A stretch of DNA of 64,000 bases from Comamonas sp. (GTDB lineage Bacteria > Pseudomonadota > Gammaproteobacteria > Burkholderiales > Burkholderiaceae_C): assembly GCA_028690035.1 (NCBI GenBank), contig JAQVCA010000002.1, forward strand, positions 1-64,000, written 5' to 3'. A program made the position numbers and the translations under genes. The notes below the pieces were generated by a model. The model searched no databases. It was not told where the DNA came from and saw only the letters and a list, made by a program, of their open reading frames with translations. Of the stretch, positions 24,205 through 33,987 are shown one piece after another. Position 1 is the stretch's first letter. Each line of letters begins with the position of its first letter.

Positions 24205-24897
24205 TTAGTACTGCAGCGTACGCACCCCGTCGGGGGTGCCCAGCAGACAAACCTGGGCCTTTTGGTGGGCAAATACACCCACCGTCACCACGCCAGGCCA
24301 CTGGTTGACTTGCGACTCAAAGGCCAGCGGATCGGTGATCTGCAGACCATGCACGTCCAGAATGTGCTGGCCGTTGTCGGTGACCAGGGGCTGGCCATCT
24401 TGCATGCGCAGCTGGGCATGGCCCCCCAGGTCGGCAAAACGGCGTGCGATCTGCGCTGCGGCCATCGGGATGACTTCGACGGGCAGCGGAAAAGCGCCCA
24501 GGGTCTGCACCAGCTTGGAGGCATCGGCAATGCAGACAAATTGCTGCGCCAACGCGGCGACGATTTTTTCGCGCGTCAGGGCTGCGCCACCGCCTTTGAC
24601 CATGTAGCCCTGGCCGTCGATCTCGTCGGCGCCATCGATGTACACGCCCAGGCTGGGCACGCTGTTGGCATCGAGCACGGTGATGCCCAGGGCGCGCAGG
24701 CGCTGGGTACTGGCCTCGGAGCTGGAAACAGCACCGGCAATCTGGTCTTTCATGCTGGCCAGGGCATCAATGAATTTGTTCACCGTGGAGCCGGTGCCTA
24801 CGCCCACCACCTCGCCGGGGCGCACGTACTGGAGGGCGGCTTGGCCAACCAGGGTTTTTAGTTCATCTTGGGACATGGGGGCAGAGGCTGTCGTCAT
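24205..24897 (-). CDS. rpiA: ribose-5-phosphate isomerase A
   Basis: The product is 230 residues. [16 protein letters not shown] at about residues 36-51, [25 protein letters not shown] and [15 protein letters not shown] are the signature stretches of RpiA, including the phosphate-binding and catalytic Asp, Glu and Lys positions. It interconverts ribose-5-phosphate and ribulose-5-phosphate in the pentose phosphate pathway. It is divergent from pyrD across 36 bp. Confidence 0.96.
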   Translation of the reverse strand: MTTASAPMSQDELKTLVGQAALQYVRPGEVVGVGTGSTVNKFIDALASMKDQIAGAVSSSEASTQRLRALGITVLDANSVPSLGVYIDGADEIDGQGYMVKGGGAALTREKIVAALAQQFVCIADASKLVQTLGAFPLPVEVIPMAAAQIARRFADLGGHAQLRMQDGQPLVTDNGQHILDVHGLQITDPLAFESQVNQWPGVVTVGVFAHQKAQVCLLGTPDGVRTLQY

Positions 24898-24933
24898 GGG
24901 AGAGAATCCGGGTAAAAACCAAGGATTATCCCT

Positions 24934-25986
24934 ATGTCACTCATTCCCTACGCGCTCATGCGCCCCATCTTGTTTGCCATGGACCCCGAGCAGGCCCACG
25001 ACCTGACCATGCAGCGCATGGCGCAGAGCCAGAACACGCTGCTGGAAGCAGCATGGCGCCAAGCCCAGATCAGCGATCCCATCACCCTGGCGGGGCTGCG
25101 CTTTCCCAACCGCGTTGGGCTGGCGGCAGGTCTGGACAAGAACGCGCGCTGCATCGATGGCCTGGCAGCCATGGGCTTTGGCTTTGTCGAAGTGGGTACT
25201 GTCACCCCAAAAGCCCAACCGGGCAACCCCAAGCCACGCATGTTCCGCTTGCCCGAAGCCCATGCGCTGATCAATCGTTTTGGCTTCAACAACGATGGGC
25301 TGGAGGCGTTTGTACACAACGTGCAGCAGTCGCAGGTGCGCCGCCGTGGCAAGCCACTGGTGCTGGGCCTGAACATTGGCAAAAACGCCAGCACCGCGAT
25401 AGAAAATGCCACGCAGGACTACCTCACTTGCTTGGAGGGGGTGTACCCACACGCCGACTATGTGACGGTGAACATCAGCTCGCCCAACACGCAGAACCTG
25501 CGTGCCCTGCAAAGTGACGAGGCACTGGATGGTCTGCTGGGCGCTATTGCCCAGCGCCGCGAAGCCTTGGCACAAAAGCAAGGCAAGCGTGTGCCCATCT
25601 TTGTGAAAATCGCGCCCGACTTGACCGACATCCAGGTGCAAGTGATTGCTGCCACACTGCAACGCCACGGCATGGATGGGGTGATTGCCACCAACACCAC
25701 CATCAGCCGCGATGCCGTGCAGGGACTAGAGCACGGCACCGAAACCGGCGGCCTGAGCGGCGCCCCCGTGCTGGAAATGAGCAACCGCATCATCCGCCAG
25801 TTGCGTCAAACGCTGGGCAAGGACTACCCGATCATCGGCGTCGGTGGCATTCTGAGCGCGGCCGATGCCCTCAGCAAAATTGAGGCGGGTGCCGATGTGG
25901 TGCAGTTGTACAGCGGTCTGGTGTACACCGGCCCGGAGCTGGTGACCCAAGTGGCACAGGCATTAAAAAAGGCTCCGCGCGCCTGA
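24934..25986 (+). CDS. pyrD: dihydroorotate dehydrogenase (quinone), class 2
   Basis: The product is 350 residues. The N-terminal amphipathic helix ([22 protein letters not shown]) and the length are those of the membrane-bound class 2 enzyme. [18 protein letters not shown] binds [14 protein letters not shown] has the catalytic Ser region; FVKIAPDL and [15 protein letters not shown] complete the barrel. It oxidises dihydroorotate and reduces ubiquinone in pyrimidine synthesis. upp and carAB for the same pathway are also in the window. Confidence 0.96.
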   Translation: MSLIPYALMRPILFAMDPEQAHDLTMQRMAQSQNTLLEAAWRQAQISDPITLAGLRFPNRVGLAAGLDKNARCIDGLAAMGFGFVEVGTVTPKAQPGNPKPRMFRLPEAHALINRFGFNNDGLEAFVHNVQQSQVRRRGKPLVLGLNIGKNASTAIENATQDYLTCLEGVYPHADYVTVNISSPNTQNLRALQSDEALDGLLGAIAQRREALAQKQGKRVPIFVKIAPDLTDIQVQVIAATLQRHGMDGVIATNTTISRDAVQGLEHGTETGGLSGAPVLEMSNRIIRQLRQTLGKDYPIIGVGGILSAADALSKIEAGADVVQLYSGLVYTGPELVTQVAQALKKAPRA

Positions 25987-26061
25987 CATCCACTCTGGTC
26001 ACAGCAGATGCAACAAGAGCCTCCAACGAGACTCTTTTGTCTTTTTGCAATGGATCCTTGG

Positions 26062-26493
26062 TCACTTACTGCTGCGCATTTTGCTTAGCAGCGGCAGCAG
26101 GGCTGGCAACACACTGCGCCCTACGCGCGCCAAACGCCTCGGGCCAATCATCAGTGCCACACTGGTGGCCACTGCGGCGGTCACTGAGGGGTGCAGGCGC
26201 GCAAAGGTCGCCAATTTCTGGTGCAGTGGTGCCTGCGGATCCACCTCCTGCGCAGCAGCGCGTTGGAGTCGCTCTTGCTCACGCAACAGGCGCTCCAGCA
26301 TGCGTTTATCGCGCTGGGCAGCGATGCGGCGCAGCACGGCGCGTTGGGCCAAGGTAGCGTGCTGCCAGCCGGGCTCACGCTCCAACTGCACCAAGGCAGA
26401 GGTGGCGCCGGATAAAGGAGCAGGCCGCTTGGTGCTGGCCGAGGTCGCGGCGGGTGCGCCAGCAGAATAGGCAGCCGTGGTGGGAGGGATCAT
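26062..26493 (-). CDS. YqjK-like protein, third gene of a yqjDE-like trio
   Basis: The product is 143 residues. The N-terminal third is low complexity (Ala, Pro, Ser, Thr); a basic helix (LRRIAAQRDKRMLERLLREQ) follows, and a hydrophobic stretch with HPSVTAAVATSVALMIGPRR lies near the C-terminus. It overlaps the end of the YqjE-like gene by 4 bp. Position and size match the yqjD-yqjE-yqjK arrangement of other Proteobacteria; sequence similarity itself is weak. Confidence 0.6.
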   Translation of the reverse strand: MIPPTTAAYSAGAPAATSASTKRPAPLSGATSALVQLEREPGWQHATLAQRAVLRRIAAQRDKRMLERLLREQERLQRAAAQEVDPQAPLHQKLATFARLHPSVTAAVATSVALMIGPRRLARVGRSVLPALLPLLSKMRSSK

Positions 26494-26903
26494 GGGGTGC
26501 TCCTGCGATTTTTCCAGTCTTGCACTTCGTGCCAGTCGCGATGCAGCTCAGCTCGTGTCAGCGCTAAGAATGGCCGCTTTTGTCGCAAGGCCGCCAACAG
26601 TGCATACACGACCACCGCCCAGGCAAAAAACCAGACCCCGGCAATCACCCAAGTCACCACGGTGCGCTGTGGGGTATCCCAAAAATGTACCAGTACTGCC
26701 AAAGACAGCAGCAGCATGGCAATCGTACCCACAGCCAGCACTGCGGCTGCCAAGACCAATAACGTTTGCAGACGCTTTTTTTCCTGGATCAGCTCCAGTG
26801 TCGCCAGTTGGAAGCGGTCGCGTACCCCCTGGCCACCTTCGGTCATACACGCTGCAATGCGCTCTTTGTAGGCATCCAACCCGAACAAGGAAATCCAGTT
26901 CAC
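26490..26903 (-). CDS. YqjE-like phage-holin-family membrane protein
   Basis: The product is 137 residues from a GTG at 26901-26903 with GAGGAGG eight bases upstream; longer starts further up lack such a site. Two transmembrane helices at about residues 50-72 and 80-105 follow an amphipathic N-terminus, as in the holin-X/YqjE family. In enterobacteria YqjE is an inner-membrane partner of YqjD. It lies between the DUF883 gene and the YqjK-like gene. Confidence 0.75.
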   Translation of the reverse strand: MNWISLFGLDAYKERIAACMTEGGQGVRDRFQLATLELIQEKKRLQTLLVLAAAVLAVGTIAMLLLSLAVLVHFWDTPQRTVVTWVIAGVWFFAWAVVVYALLAALRQKRPFLALTRAELHRDWHEVQDWKNRRSTP

Positions 26904-26933
26904 AGTCCAGCCCTCCTCAAAAAAATCAGAAAA

Positions 26934-26960
26934 AAAGATGCCTGCACAAAGGCAGGCATC
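26934..26960 (-). terminator. terminator/attenuator between DUF883 gene and YqjE-like gene
   Basis: An 11-bp stem AAGATGCCTGC/GCAGGCATCTT with a 6-base loop is followed on the minus strand by a T run, then directly by the ribosome binding site of the next gene. Some read-through would be needed to express the rest of the trio. Confidence 0.75.
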
Positions 26961-26980
26961 TTGTACACCAACACGGAGGC

Positions 26981-27292
26981 TTAACGGCGCGCCAGCAAGA
27001 AGCCGACCAAAGCACCTACAGCCAGCGCCGCGCCAGCAACACGCCAAGGTTCATCGTGGGCATAGCGATCAGCCGAAGCGGCAGCCTCTTTGGCCTGACG
27101 TGCAGCCTCGCGTGCGGCCTCAACAGCAGAGTCACGCGCACGATGCAGGCCATCGTCAATACGCTCACGCAAGGCACGAATTTCGGGAATGCTGTCCAAG
27201 TCTTTGCTGGCCAGCAAGCCTCGCAGATCGGAAACCAAGCGCTCCAGATCGGCCTGGGCAGAGGAAACGGAATCAGAGACGGAGAACGACAT
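26981..27292 (-). CDS. DUF883 (YqjD/ElaB-family) ribosome-associated membrane protein
   Basis: The product is 103 residues: a long, charged amphipathic helix (DLERLVSDLRGLLASKDL and following) with many Ala, Arg and Glu, then AHDEPWRVAGAALAVGALVG, the C-terminal tail anchor typical of DUF883 proteins. E. coli YqjD and ElaB bind ribosomes at the inner membrane in stationary phase; the role here is by analogy. Confidence 0.85.
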   Translation of the reverse strand: MSFSVSDSVSSAQADLERLVSDLRGLLASKDLDSIPEIRALRERIDDGLHRARDSAVEAAREAARQAKEAAASADRYAHDEPWRVAGAALAVGALVGFLLARR

Positions 27293-27509
27293 AAATCAAC
27301 CTTTCTTGATAGGAACCGAACAAGCTACAAGAATCTGCAGCTACATTGGCACGCATCTTAATCGCTGCAGCCACTGCTGGGAATGCATGGCATTGCCACC
27401 CAGTCTTCTTTTTCCGGTTTGTTGTACAAACACCATCGCCTGTTGCCGCTAGGTTCCATAACTGAGGACAGCAATGCTCCCAAACCAAGCTTAGAAGCTA
27501 TCGCAGATT

Positions 27510-27797
27510 TTATGGCTTGAGCGGCGGCAAATCCTCATCAGGCGTAGCCGCATGGTTGCGCGCGGCTTGGGCAGGAGCCATATTCTTTTTCTCAGCCCTG
27601 AGTTTTTCATTGATCTCCAAACCGTTTTGATAATAGTTTTCATCAATAACAGGATCTGCGCCATTCATGGCAATATAGGCAGTAATAAAGCCTGCGATGA
27701 TCACCGCGACCGGGCCACTGATAATAAGCCAAACATGGCCATACTTCCACCAAGGTGCTGAGTCCACAGCATTATCCTTGGATAAAACTTTTTTCAT
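27510..27797 (-). CDS. fixH: FixH-like cytochrome oxidase accessory protein
   Basis: The product is 95 residues from the ATG at 27795-27797, which has GGAACG upstream. KYGHVWLIISGPVAVIIAG gives one transmembrane segment at about residues 18-42, followed by DPVIDENYYQNGLEINEKL, the hallmark of FixH. FixH helps supply copper or mature cbb3 oxidase. It follows ccoP after a terminator, so expression may be lower or separate. The usual partner ccoG is absent from this cluster. Confidence 0.82.
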   Translation of the reverse strand: MKKVLSKDNAVDSAPWWKYGHVWLIISGPVAVIIAGFITAYIAMNGADPVIDENYYQNGLEINEKLRAEKKNMAPAQAARNHAATPDEDLPPLKP

Positions 27798-27866
27798 AAA
27801 TCGTTCCTTCCACCCTACACCCAGAACAACAAAAAACCAAACCAACGCTATCGATTAGCCTATAAA

Positions 27867-27893
27867 AAAAGCGGCATCAATGCCGCTTTTTAT
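27867..27893 (-). terminator. terminator after ccoP
   Basis: A 10-bp stem AAAGCGGCAT/ATGCCGCTTT is followed by a T run on the minus strand, 16 bases past the ccoP stop. Confidence 0.8.
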
Positions 27894-27908
27894 TGCTGTG
27901 CAAGCCAA

Positions 27909-28835
27909 TTAATTGGATACAGCAGGTTTATTCGACAGACTCCAAACGTAAGCAACCAACACGTTCACTTGAGCAGGAGTCAGTTTACCGCCATGCTCTT
28001 TGGCCTGTGGTGGCATCACGTTCATCTTGCCATTATTGATCATATCCATGACAGCTGCTTCACCCCAGCCATGCAACCAGACATCGTCTGTGAGATTGGG
28101 AGCGCCCATCACCTGCATGCCCTTGCCATCAGCACCGTGGCAGGCGGAGCACACGATGAACTTGTCTTTGCCCAAAGCCGCTTTGGCAGCATCGTGTGGG
28201 CTACCAGACAGGCTCAGCACATAATTGGCCAAGTTGCGCACGTCCTCCTGGGTGCCGACCGACTCGGCTTGCGCAGGCATCACGCCCATACGACCATTGG
28301 TGATGGTCTCGTGGATCTTGGCAGGTTCGCCACCCCACAGCCAGTCGTTATCGGTCAGGTTGGGAAAGCTTTTGCCACCACGGGCATCGGAGCTGTGGCA
28401 CTGCGCGCAGTTGTTTTGGAATAAGTTGGCGCCAATTGCCATGGCAGCACCATCCTTAGCAATCTCCTCTGCACTCATACTGACAAAGCGTGCGTACATC
28501 GGCTCCAGAGCCTGTTCAGCAGACTTCACTTCAGCTTCATAGGCACTGACTTGAGACCACTTGAATTGCCCAGTAAAAGAACCTAGACCTGGATAGGCAA
28601 TCAAGTAAAAAACAGAGAAAACCACGGTCAACACAAACAACCACATCCACCAACGGGGCATGGGGTTATTGAGTTCTCGCAGGTCGCCATCCCAGACATG
28701 GCCTGTAGTGTTGTCTTCTGCAGACTCCACTTTCTTGCGTGCCGTCACAATCAGCAGCAACAAGCACCCCAAGATGCCCACCACCGAAATGACCGCGATA
28801 TATACCGACCAGAAACTATTCACGAAATCGCTCAT
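27909..28835 (-). CDS. ccoP: cbb3-type cytochrome c oxidase subunit III (diheme)
   Basis: The product is 308 residues. Two N-terminal hydrophobic segments are followed by a periplasmic part with two c-type heme sites, CAQCH and CSACH. It passes electrons from soluble cytochromes to CcoO/CcoN in the high-affinity oxidase used at low oxygen. It lies 26 bp downstream of ccoQ in the operon ccoN-ccoO-ccoQ-ccoP. Confidence 0.96.
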   Translation of the reverse strand: MSDFVNSFWSVYIAVISVVGILGCLLLLIVTARKKVESAEDNTTGHVWDGDLRELNNPMPRWWMWLFVLTVVFSVFYLIAYPGLGSFTGQFKWSQVSAYEAEVKSAEQALEPMYARFVSMSAEEIAKDGAAMAIGANLFQNNCAQCHSSDARGGKSFPNLTDNDWLWGGEPAKIHETITNGRMGVMPAQAESVGTQEDVRNLANYVLSLSGSPHDAAKAALGKDKFIVCSACHGADGKGMQVMGAPNLTDDVWLHGWGEAAVMDMINNGKMNVMPPQAKEHGGKLTPAQVNVLVAYVWSLSNKPAVSN

Positions 28836-28861
28836 ATGATGTTCTCATTCGAAAGGAGAAG

Positions 28862-28999
28862 TCAGTCTTGCTCAAAGGGCAGATTGGCTGCCTCATCGAA
28901 ACTGTCTTTGCTGCGGCGGATATAAGTCCACCACCAGATACCGATGAAACAAGCCATGGATGCCACAGTGGCCAAAATTCGCATGGTGGTGATATCCAT
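28862..28999 (-). CDS. ccoQ: cbb3-type oxidase small subunit CcoQ
   Basis: The product is 45 residues. One transmembrane helix (about 8-26, ending FIGIWWWTYIRR) and an acidic tail with KDSFDEAANLPFEQD are typical of CcoQ, which stabilises the complex. It sits between ccoO and ccoP, with 14 and 26 bp gaps. Confidence 0.9.
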   Translation of the reverse strand: MDITTMRILATVASMACFIGIWWWTYIRRSKDSFDEAANLPFEQD

Positions 29000-29013
29000 A
29001 GCTGCTCTCCCTA

Positions 29014-29643
29014 TTAACGCAACGCTGTGCCCAAACCTTGCAGGTAGGCAATAACTGCCTCCATCTCGGTCTTTCCTTTTACTGCAGCCTCAGCACCAGC
29101 AATCTGCTCATCGGTGTAAGGCACACCCACTTTGCGCAGTGCTTCCATGCGTTGCACCACCACCGTGTGATCTACCAGGTTCTTTTGCAGCCAGGGGTAC
29201 TCGGGCATGTTCGACTCAGGAACCACGTCGCGCGGATTGTTCAAGTGGATGCGGTGCCATTCATCGCTGTACTTGCCACCCACACGGTGCAGATCCGGGC
29301 CCGTGCGCTTGGAACCCCATTGGAATGGGTGGTCGTACACGAACTCACCGGCCACCGAGTAATGACCATAGCGCATGGTTTCTGCACGGAAAGGACGAAT
29401 CATCTGCGAGTGGCAGTTGTAGCAGCCCTCGCGCAGATAGACATCGCGGCCCATGAGGCTCAGGGGCTCGTAAGGTTTGACACCCTCCACGGCTTCAGTG
29501 GTCGATTTTTGAAAAAACAGAGGAACGATTTCCACCAGACCACCGACCGAGACGACCAGAAAAGTCAATACGATCAGTAGAAAGTTGCTGGTTTCCACCT
29601 TCTCGTGGGTAAAGCCGCTAGGGGCATTATTGTTTGCAGACAT
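29014..29643 (-). CDS. ccoO: cbb3-type cytochrome c oxidase subunit II (monoheme)
   Basis: The product is 209 residues. One N-terminal membrane anchor (about residues 20-42) leads to a periplasmic domain with heme site CYNCH, followed by the conserved IRPFRAET. It transfers electrons from CcoP to the catalytic CcoN. It starts 19 bp after the ccoN stop. Confidence 0.96.
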   Translation of the reverse strand: MSANNNAPSGFTHEKVETSNFLLIVLTFLVVSVGGLVEIVPLFFQKSTTEAVEGVKPYEPLSLMGRDVYLREGCYNCHSQMIRPFRAETMRYGHYSVAGEFVYDHPFQWGSKRTGPDLHRVGGKYSDEWHRIHLNNPRDVVPESNMPEYPWLQKNLVDHTVVVQRMEALRKVGVPYTDEQIAGAEAAVKGKTEMEAVIAYLQGLGTALR

Positions 29644-29662
29644 TCTTCAGGCTCCTAGAAGA

Positions 29663-31102
29663 TCAAGCATGGGCAGCGTTCAGAGCAGGCACCGGCACCT
29701 TCACAGCACGGCCTGCGCCAGCTGTTTTCAGCACGTTCCAAGCCATGACCACCATGCCCGACAGGTACAGCAAACCACCGACCACGCGAATCACGTAGAA
29801 GGGATAAGTGGCTTTCACACTTTCCACGAAGGTGTAGGTCAGTGTACCGTCTGCATTGACAGCACGCCACATCAGACCTTGCATCACACCAGCAATCCAC
29901 ATTGCAGCGATGTACAGCACGATACCAATCGTAGCTAACCAGAAGTGCAGTTCTACTGCCGACTTGGAGTACATCTCGGTACGACCAAACAGGCGTGGCA
30001 CCAAGTAGTACAACGATCCCATTGTCACCAAACCCACCCAACCCAGAGCACCCGAGTGCACGTGACCCACAGTCCAGTCGGTGTAGTGCGACAGTGCATT
30101 CACCGTCTTAATGGCCATCATGGGTCCTTCAAAGGTGGACATACCATAGAAAGACAGAGACACGATCAGGAAACGCAGAATGGGGTCATCACGCAGTTTG
30201 TGCCATGCACCAGACAGAGTCATGATGCCGTTGATCATGCCGCCCCACGAGGGCGCCAACAGAATCAGCGAGAAAACCATACCCAGGGATTGGGTCCAGT
30301 CGGGCAAGGCGGTGTAGTGCAGGTGGTGAGGACCAGCCCACATGTAAGTGAAGATCAGTGCCCAAAAATGCACGATTGACAGGCGGTAGGAGTACACCGG
30401 GCGACCTGCCTGCTTAGGAATGAAGTAGTACATCATGCCCAGGAAGCCTGCCGTCAGGAAGAAGCCCACAGCGTTGTGACCGTACCACCATTGAACCATA
30501 GCGTCTTGCACGCCAGCATACGCCGAGTAACTTTTCATCATGCCTGCGGGCATCGACACATTGTTCACCACGTGCAGCAAAGCCACAGCAATAATAAAAG
30601 CGCCGTAGAACCAGTTGGCAACGTAGATGTGCTTCACCTTGCGGATACCGATCGTGCCGAAAAACACGATGGCATAAGAGACCCAGACTGCGGTGATCAG
30701 CAAGTCAATAGGCCACTCTAGCTCGGCATATTCCTTACCTTGGGTGAAGCCCAAAGGCAAACTAATGGCAGCCGCCAAAATCACTAGCTGCCAGCCCCAG
30801 AAGGTAAAAGCGGCCAACTTCGGCAAGAAAAGCGCTGTTTGGCAAGTACGCTGCACCACGTAGTAGCTGGTAGCGAATAGGGCTGAGCCACCGAACGCAA
30901 AGATCACAGCGTTAGTATGCAAGGGACGCAGGCGCCCAAAGCTAAGCCATGGAACCCCAAAATTGAGCTCCGGCCAAGCCAGTTGGGCGGCAACAAATAC
31001 CCCCACCAGCATACCAACCACGCCCCAAACCACGGCCATGATTGAAAACTGCCGCACTACCGTATCGTTGTAGTGGACAGTATTGATTTTTACATCGTCC
31101 AT
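29663..31102 (-). CDS. ccoN: cbb3-type cytochrome c oxidase subunit I
   Basis: The product is 479 residues with about 12 hydrophobic helices. Conserved His for heme and CuB are in [24 protein letters not shown] and [14 protein letters not shown]. It reduces oxygen to water with proton pumping in the inner membrane. It is the first gene of the structural operon; an FNR/Anr-type box lies about 60 bp upstream. Confidence 0.97.
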   Translation of the reverse strand: MDDVKINTVHYNDTVVRQFSIMAVVWGVVGMLVGVFVAAQLAWPELNFGVPWLSFGRLRPLHTNAVIFAFGGSALFATSYYVVQRTCQTALFLPKLAAFTFWGWQLVILAAAISLPLGFTQGKEYAELEWPIDLLITAVWVSYAIVFFGTIGIRKVKHIYVANWFYGAFIIAVALLHVVNNVSMPAGMMKSYSAYAGVQDAMVQWWYGHNAVGFFLTAGFLGMMYYFIPKQAGRPVYSYRLSIVHFWALIFTYMWAGPHHLHYTALPDWTQSLGMVFSLILLAPSWGGMINGIMTLSGAWHKLRDDPILRFLIVSLSFYGMSTFEGPMMAIKTVNALSHYTDWTVGHVHSGALGWVGLVTMGSLYYLVPRLFGRTEMYSKSAVELHFWLATIGIVLYIAAMWIAGVMQGLMWRAVNADGTLTYTFVESVKATYPFYVIRVVGGLLYLSGMVVMAWNVLKTAGAGRAVKVPVPALNAAHA

Positions 31103-31156
31103 CGTGCACCTCTTAAATTGCAGACAAAAGTTTCACTGTTCCAGTTTTAAAAATTG

Positions 31157-31170
31157 TTGACCAACGTCAA
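31157..31170. promoter_or_regulatory. FNR/Anr-type box upstream of ccoN
   Basis: TTGAC-CAAC-GTCAA is a perfect palindrome, two bases off the FNR consensus TTGAT-N4-ATCAA. Its centre is 61 bp before the ccoN start codon, which suits activation of the oxidase operon under oxygen limitation. It overlaps the ccoS stop codon. Promoter hexamers beside it are poor, as in many FNR-dependent promoters. Confidence 0.6.
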
Positions 31171-31304
31171 TCCTCACGAAGAATACGCTCGCCCTCCTGC
31201 TCTACGCTTTCAAACTGTCCACGATAGATGGCCCACCACAGAGCCACTGCTATAAACAGCACAAGCACCACAGATAAGGGAATCAAAAGATACAGGATGT
31301 CCAT
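31167..31304 (-). CDS. ccoS: cbb3 oxidase maturation protein CcoS
   Basis: The product is 45 residues. One transmembrane helix near the N-terminus (MDILYLLIPLSVVLVLFIAV) ends in ALWWAIYRGQFESVEQEGERI, the CcoS signature. It is needed for heme b and copper insertion into the oxidase. It starts 12 bp after the ccoI stop, with AAAGGG upstream. Confidence 0.9.
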   Translation of the reverse strand: MDILYLLIPLSVVLVLFIAVALWWAIYRGQFESVEQEGERILRED

Positions 31305-31316
31305 TGCATATCCCTT

Positions 31317-33854
31317 TCAACTTGGCACACTTGGCACACTTGGCACACTTGGCACACTTGGCACACTTGGCACGTTAACCGTTGACACTGCAGTGTCCGC
31401 TATTTCTGCACCAGCAGCACCCTCCCAATGTGTCAAGCGCGCCGCATTGAGCACCACCCACAAGGAACTGAGTGCCATACCGAGTCCAGCAAGCCATGCC
31501 GGCACCCAACCAGCTGCGGCGAAAGGCACGGACACTAGGTTATAAGCTGCTGCCCACCAAAGATTTTGTCGAACAATGCGTAAAGTCTTCCGCGCAAAGA
31601 GCACCGTGGCATGCACTTGCCGTAAATCGTCACCCAAGACCACAAAATCCGAACGTGCACGTGCTAGAGGCACAGACCGACCAAACGCAAACGACACATC
31701 AGCACCAGCCAGCACGGGGCCGTCGTTCAGACCATCCCCCACCATGCAAACCGTATAGCCTTGTGCCTGCAACCCTTGGATACGTGCCAGCTTGGAGGCA
31801 GGACTACAGGATGCCTCAAAATGCGAGACCCCTACTGTCTGAGCAACGCGCTCCACAGCAGCAGCGCCATCGCCAGACAACAGCTGCACCACCAAACGAT
31901 CAGACTGCAAATGCTGAATCACACTGGCAGCCTCAGCGCGAACACGCTCTTCCAGCATCCACGCCGCCACAGGCTGCACCTTGACAGCAACTGCTGCAGC
32001 GCCACTGACCTCGGCAACTGCTTGGTCGGATGCAGGTTCGAGAGCTAGGTATACCGCTTGGCGCGACGCCGTGGGCCATTCATCAGCCCCAGCAAATGCA
32101 CAGGAGCCCAAGCGCACCCAGCGCGGCACGCCATCCCAGTAGGGATCTGCTTGCACCAAGGCACGCAACCCTTGCCCGGCCAGCTCCTGCACTTGCAACA
32201 CTTGCCAAGTATCTAGAGAAAGGGGCACATTCGATACAAACGATCCCGGCTGTTGCGCCCAAGCTTGCACCGCTCGCGACACCGGATGCATGGAATGCTG
32301 AGCCACACTGGCTGCCAACTCCTGGATACAACGAGGCGGCTCTGCGCCATCGACTGTCTGACCCGATTGGATGGTCATACCCTCCAGGGTTAAGGTGCCA
32401 GTCTTATCAAATACCAACGCATCTGTAGTTGCCAAAGTTTCCAAGCCTTGCAGATTGCGTACCAATACACCTTGTCGCGCCAAGGTGCCCGCAGCCGTCA
32501 GCATGGCCACGGGCGTAGCCAAAGACAAGGCACATGGGCAAGTCACAATCAAAACCACAGCGGCGTACATTAGCCCGCGACCGGGATCCACACTCCACCA
32601 ATAGGCTGCAGTAGCTGCAGCCAGCAGCAACACCAGCACCAAAAATGGCACAGCCACTCTGTCTGCCAACTGTGCTAAGCGCGGTTTTTGGGTGCTGGCA
32701 CTTTCCATCAATCCTACGATCTGGGCAAATTTGGTATCGGCGCCCAAAGCGCTGACACGCACCTGCACCACCGCGCTCAGGTTGTAGCTACCAGCGATCA
32801 CTGTACTGCCTGTAGGTTTGGAAATCGGACGAGACTCTCCCGTCAACAACGCCTCGTCAGCTTGTGTATGGCCCTGCTCAATCAGCCCATCGGCGGGAAA
32901 AGCCTCTCCGGGCAAAATTTGCAGCAAGTCTCCCACCACCAGACGGCGCAGGGTTACGCGAACAAAGCTGCCATCGGCCTGCTGCTGTAGCACGCTATCT
33001 GGCAGCCGATTCAGCACCGCATCCAACGCGCCCGCTGTGCGATCGCGCAGACGCACCTCCAACCAGCGCCCCGCGAGCAAAAACGCCGCGAACATTGACA
33101 AAGAATCAAAAAATACCTCTTTGCCAAAAATACCTTGCGGCTGAAAAGTGCCCAAACTACTCACAACAAAAGTCAGGCCCATGCCCATGGCTACGGGCAA
33201 ATCCATGCTGATGCGGCCTTGGCGCAGATCGCGCCATGCCCCCATAAAAAATGGTCCACAGGAAAAAATCAGTAGTGGGATACAAATCACCCAAGAGGCC
33301 CAACGCAGCAGGGTTTCCATTTCTAGGGACAAATCGCCCGGTTTGGCCTCGTAGGCCGGCCATGCGTACATCATGACCTGCATCATGCAAAACGCCGCCA
33401 GCAACCAGCGCCACAATGCCTTGCGCTGCTGCGCTTGGCGCAGCTCCTTGGCTTTAGCGTCTTGGGCGGGCACAGCCTGATAGCCTGCTCGGCGAATAGC
33501 TTGCAACCATTGCGAAGGACGCACTTGGCGGGCATCCCACACTACGCGCGCGCGATGCGCCGCTGCCGACACCTCCACCTGTTGCACCCCGGCAACTGCG
33601 CGCAAGGCATCTTCAATAGTCAACGCACAAGTGGCGCAATACATCCCCTCCAGCACCACCTGTGAGTCCCAAACAGGAACCGTGGCCGGATCATAGGAAG
33701 ATGAAGAGGGTGCGCCACCCAGTGGCTTGCCAAAACTGGGCCACTCTTGTGGATCATCAAGAAGCGCAAGCGCATCTTGATACTGCGACCCCTGCTCTTC
33801 AGAAGCATGCTGCGATGCGCCTTGCAGCAAAGGACTCTGAGGATACATGGTCAT
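31317..33854 (-). CDS. ccoI: copper-translocating P-type ATPase CcoI/FixI
   Basis: The product is 845 residues. An N-terminal metal-binding domain has GMYCATCALTIEDAL. P-type features are TCPCALSLATP (metal site in the membrane), DKTGTL (phosphorylation) and GDGLND. It exports copper for cbb3 oxidase assembly. The C-terminus ends in six VPS repeats coded by a 9-bp tandem array (31322-31373), a tail unusual for this family. It heads the operon ccoI-ccoS-ccoN and is divergent from the universal stress protein. Confidence 0.94.
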   Translation of the reverse strand: MTMYPQSPLLQGASQHASEEQGSQYQDALALLDDPQEWPSFGKPLGGAPSSSSYDPATVPVWDSQVVLEGMYCATCALTIEDALRAVAGVQQVEVSAAAHRARVVWDARQVRPSQWLQAIRRAGYQAVPAQDAKAKELRQAQQRKALWRWLLAAFCMMQVMMYAWPAYEAKPGDLSLEMETLLRWASWVICIPLLIFSCGPFFMGAWRDLRQGRISMDLPVAMGMGLTFVVSSLGTFQPQGIFGKEVFFDSLSMFAAFLLAGRWLEVRLRDRTAGALDAVLNRLPDSVLQQQADGSFVRVTLRRLVVGDLLQILPGEAFPADGLIEQGHTQADEALLTGESRPISKPTGSTVIAGSYNLSAVVQVRVSALGADTKFAQIVGLMESASTQKPRLAQLADRVAVPFLVLVLLLAAATAAYWWSVDPGRGLMYAAVVLIVTCPCALSLATPVAMLTAAGTLARQGVLVRNLQGLETLATTDALVFDKTGTLTLEGMTIQSGQTVDGAEPPRCIQELAASVAQHSMHPVSRAVQAWAQQPGSFVSNVPLSLDTWQVLQVQELAGQGLRALVQADPYWDGVPRWVRLGSCAFAGADEWPTASRQAVYLALEPASDQAVAEVSGAAAVAVKVQPVAAWMLEERVRAEAASVIQHLQSDRLVVQLLSGDGAAAVERVAQTVGVSHFEASCSPASKLARIQGLQAQGYTVCMVGDGLNDGPVLAGADVSFAFGRSVPLARARSDFVVLGDDLRQVHATVLFARKTLRIVRQNLWWAAAYNLVSVPFAAAGWVPAWLAGLGMALSSLWVVLNAARLTHWEGAAGAEIADTAVSTVNVPSVPSVPSVPSVPSVPS
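31322..31373. repeat. 9-bp tandem repeat in the 3' end of ccoI
   Basis: Five perfect TTGGCACAC units and a sixth partial one. On the coding strand they give Val-Pro-Ser six times up to the stop, so unit gain or loss keeps the frame. Confidence 0.9.
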
Positions 33855-33987
33855 AAACGTTGCGGGGCCGCATCATAAACGTTTTGTAAGACAGGCCTTG
33901 ACCTGTGCAAAGGGTTTTTAAGCTGCTAAGGTTGCTGCAAGAGTCATAGCATCCGCTACTGTATTTTGTTAAAGAAGGAGAAACTAT

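Noticed and set aside
31322-31373. CRISPR-like repeat array
   Set aside because: Units are 9 bp with no spacers and lie in frame in ccoI.
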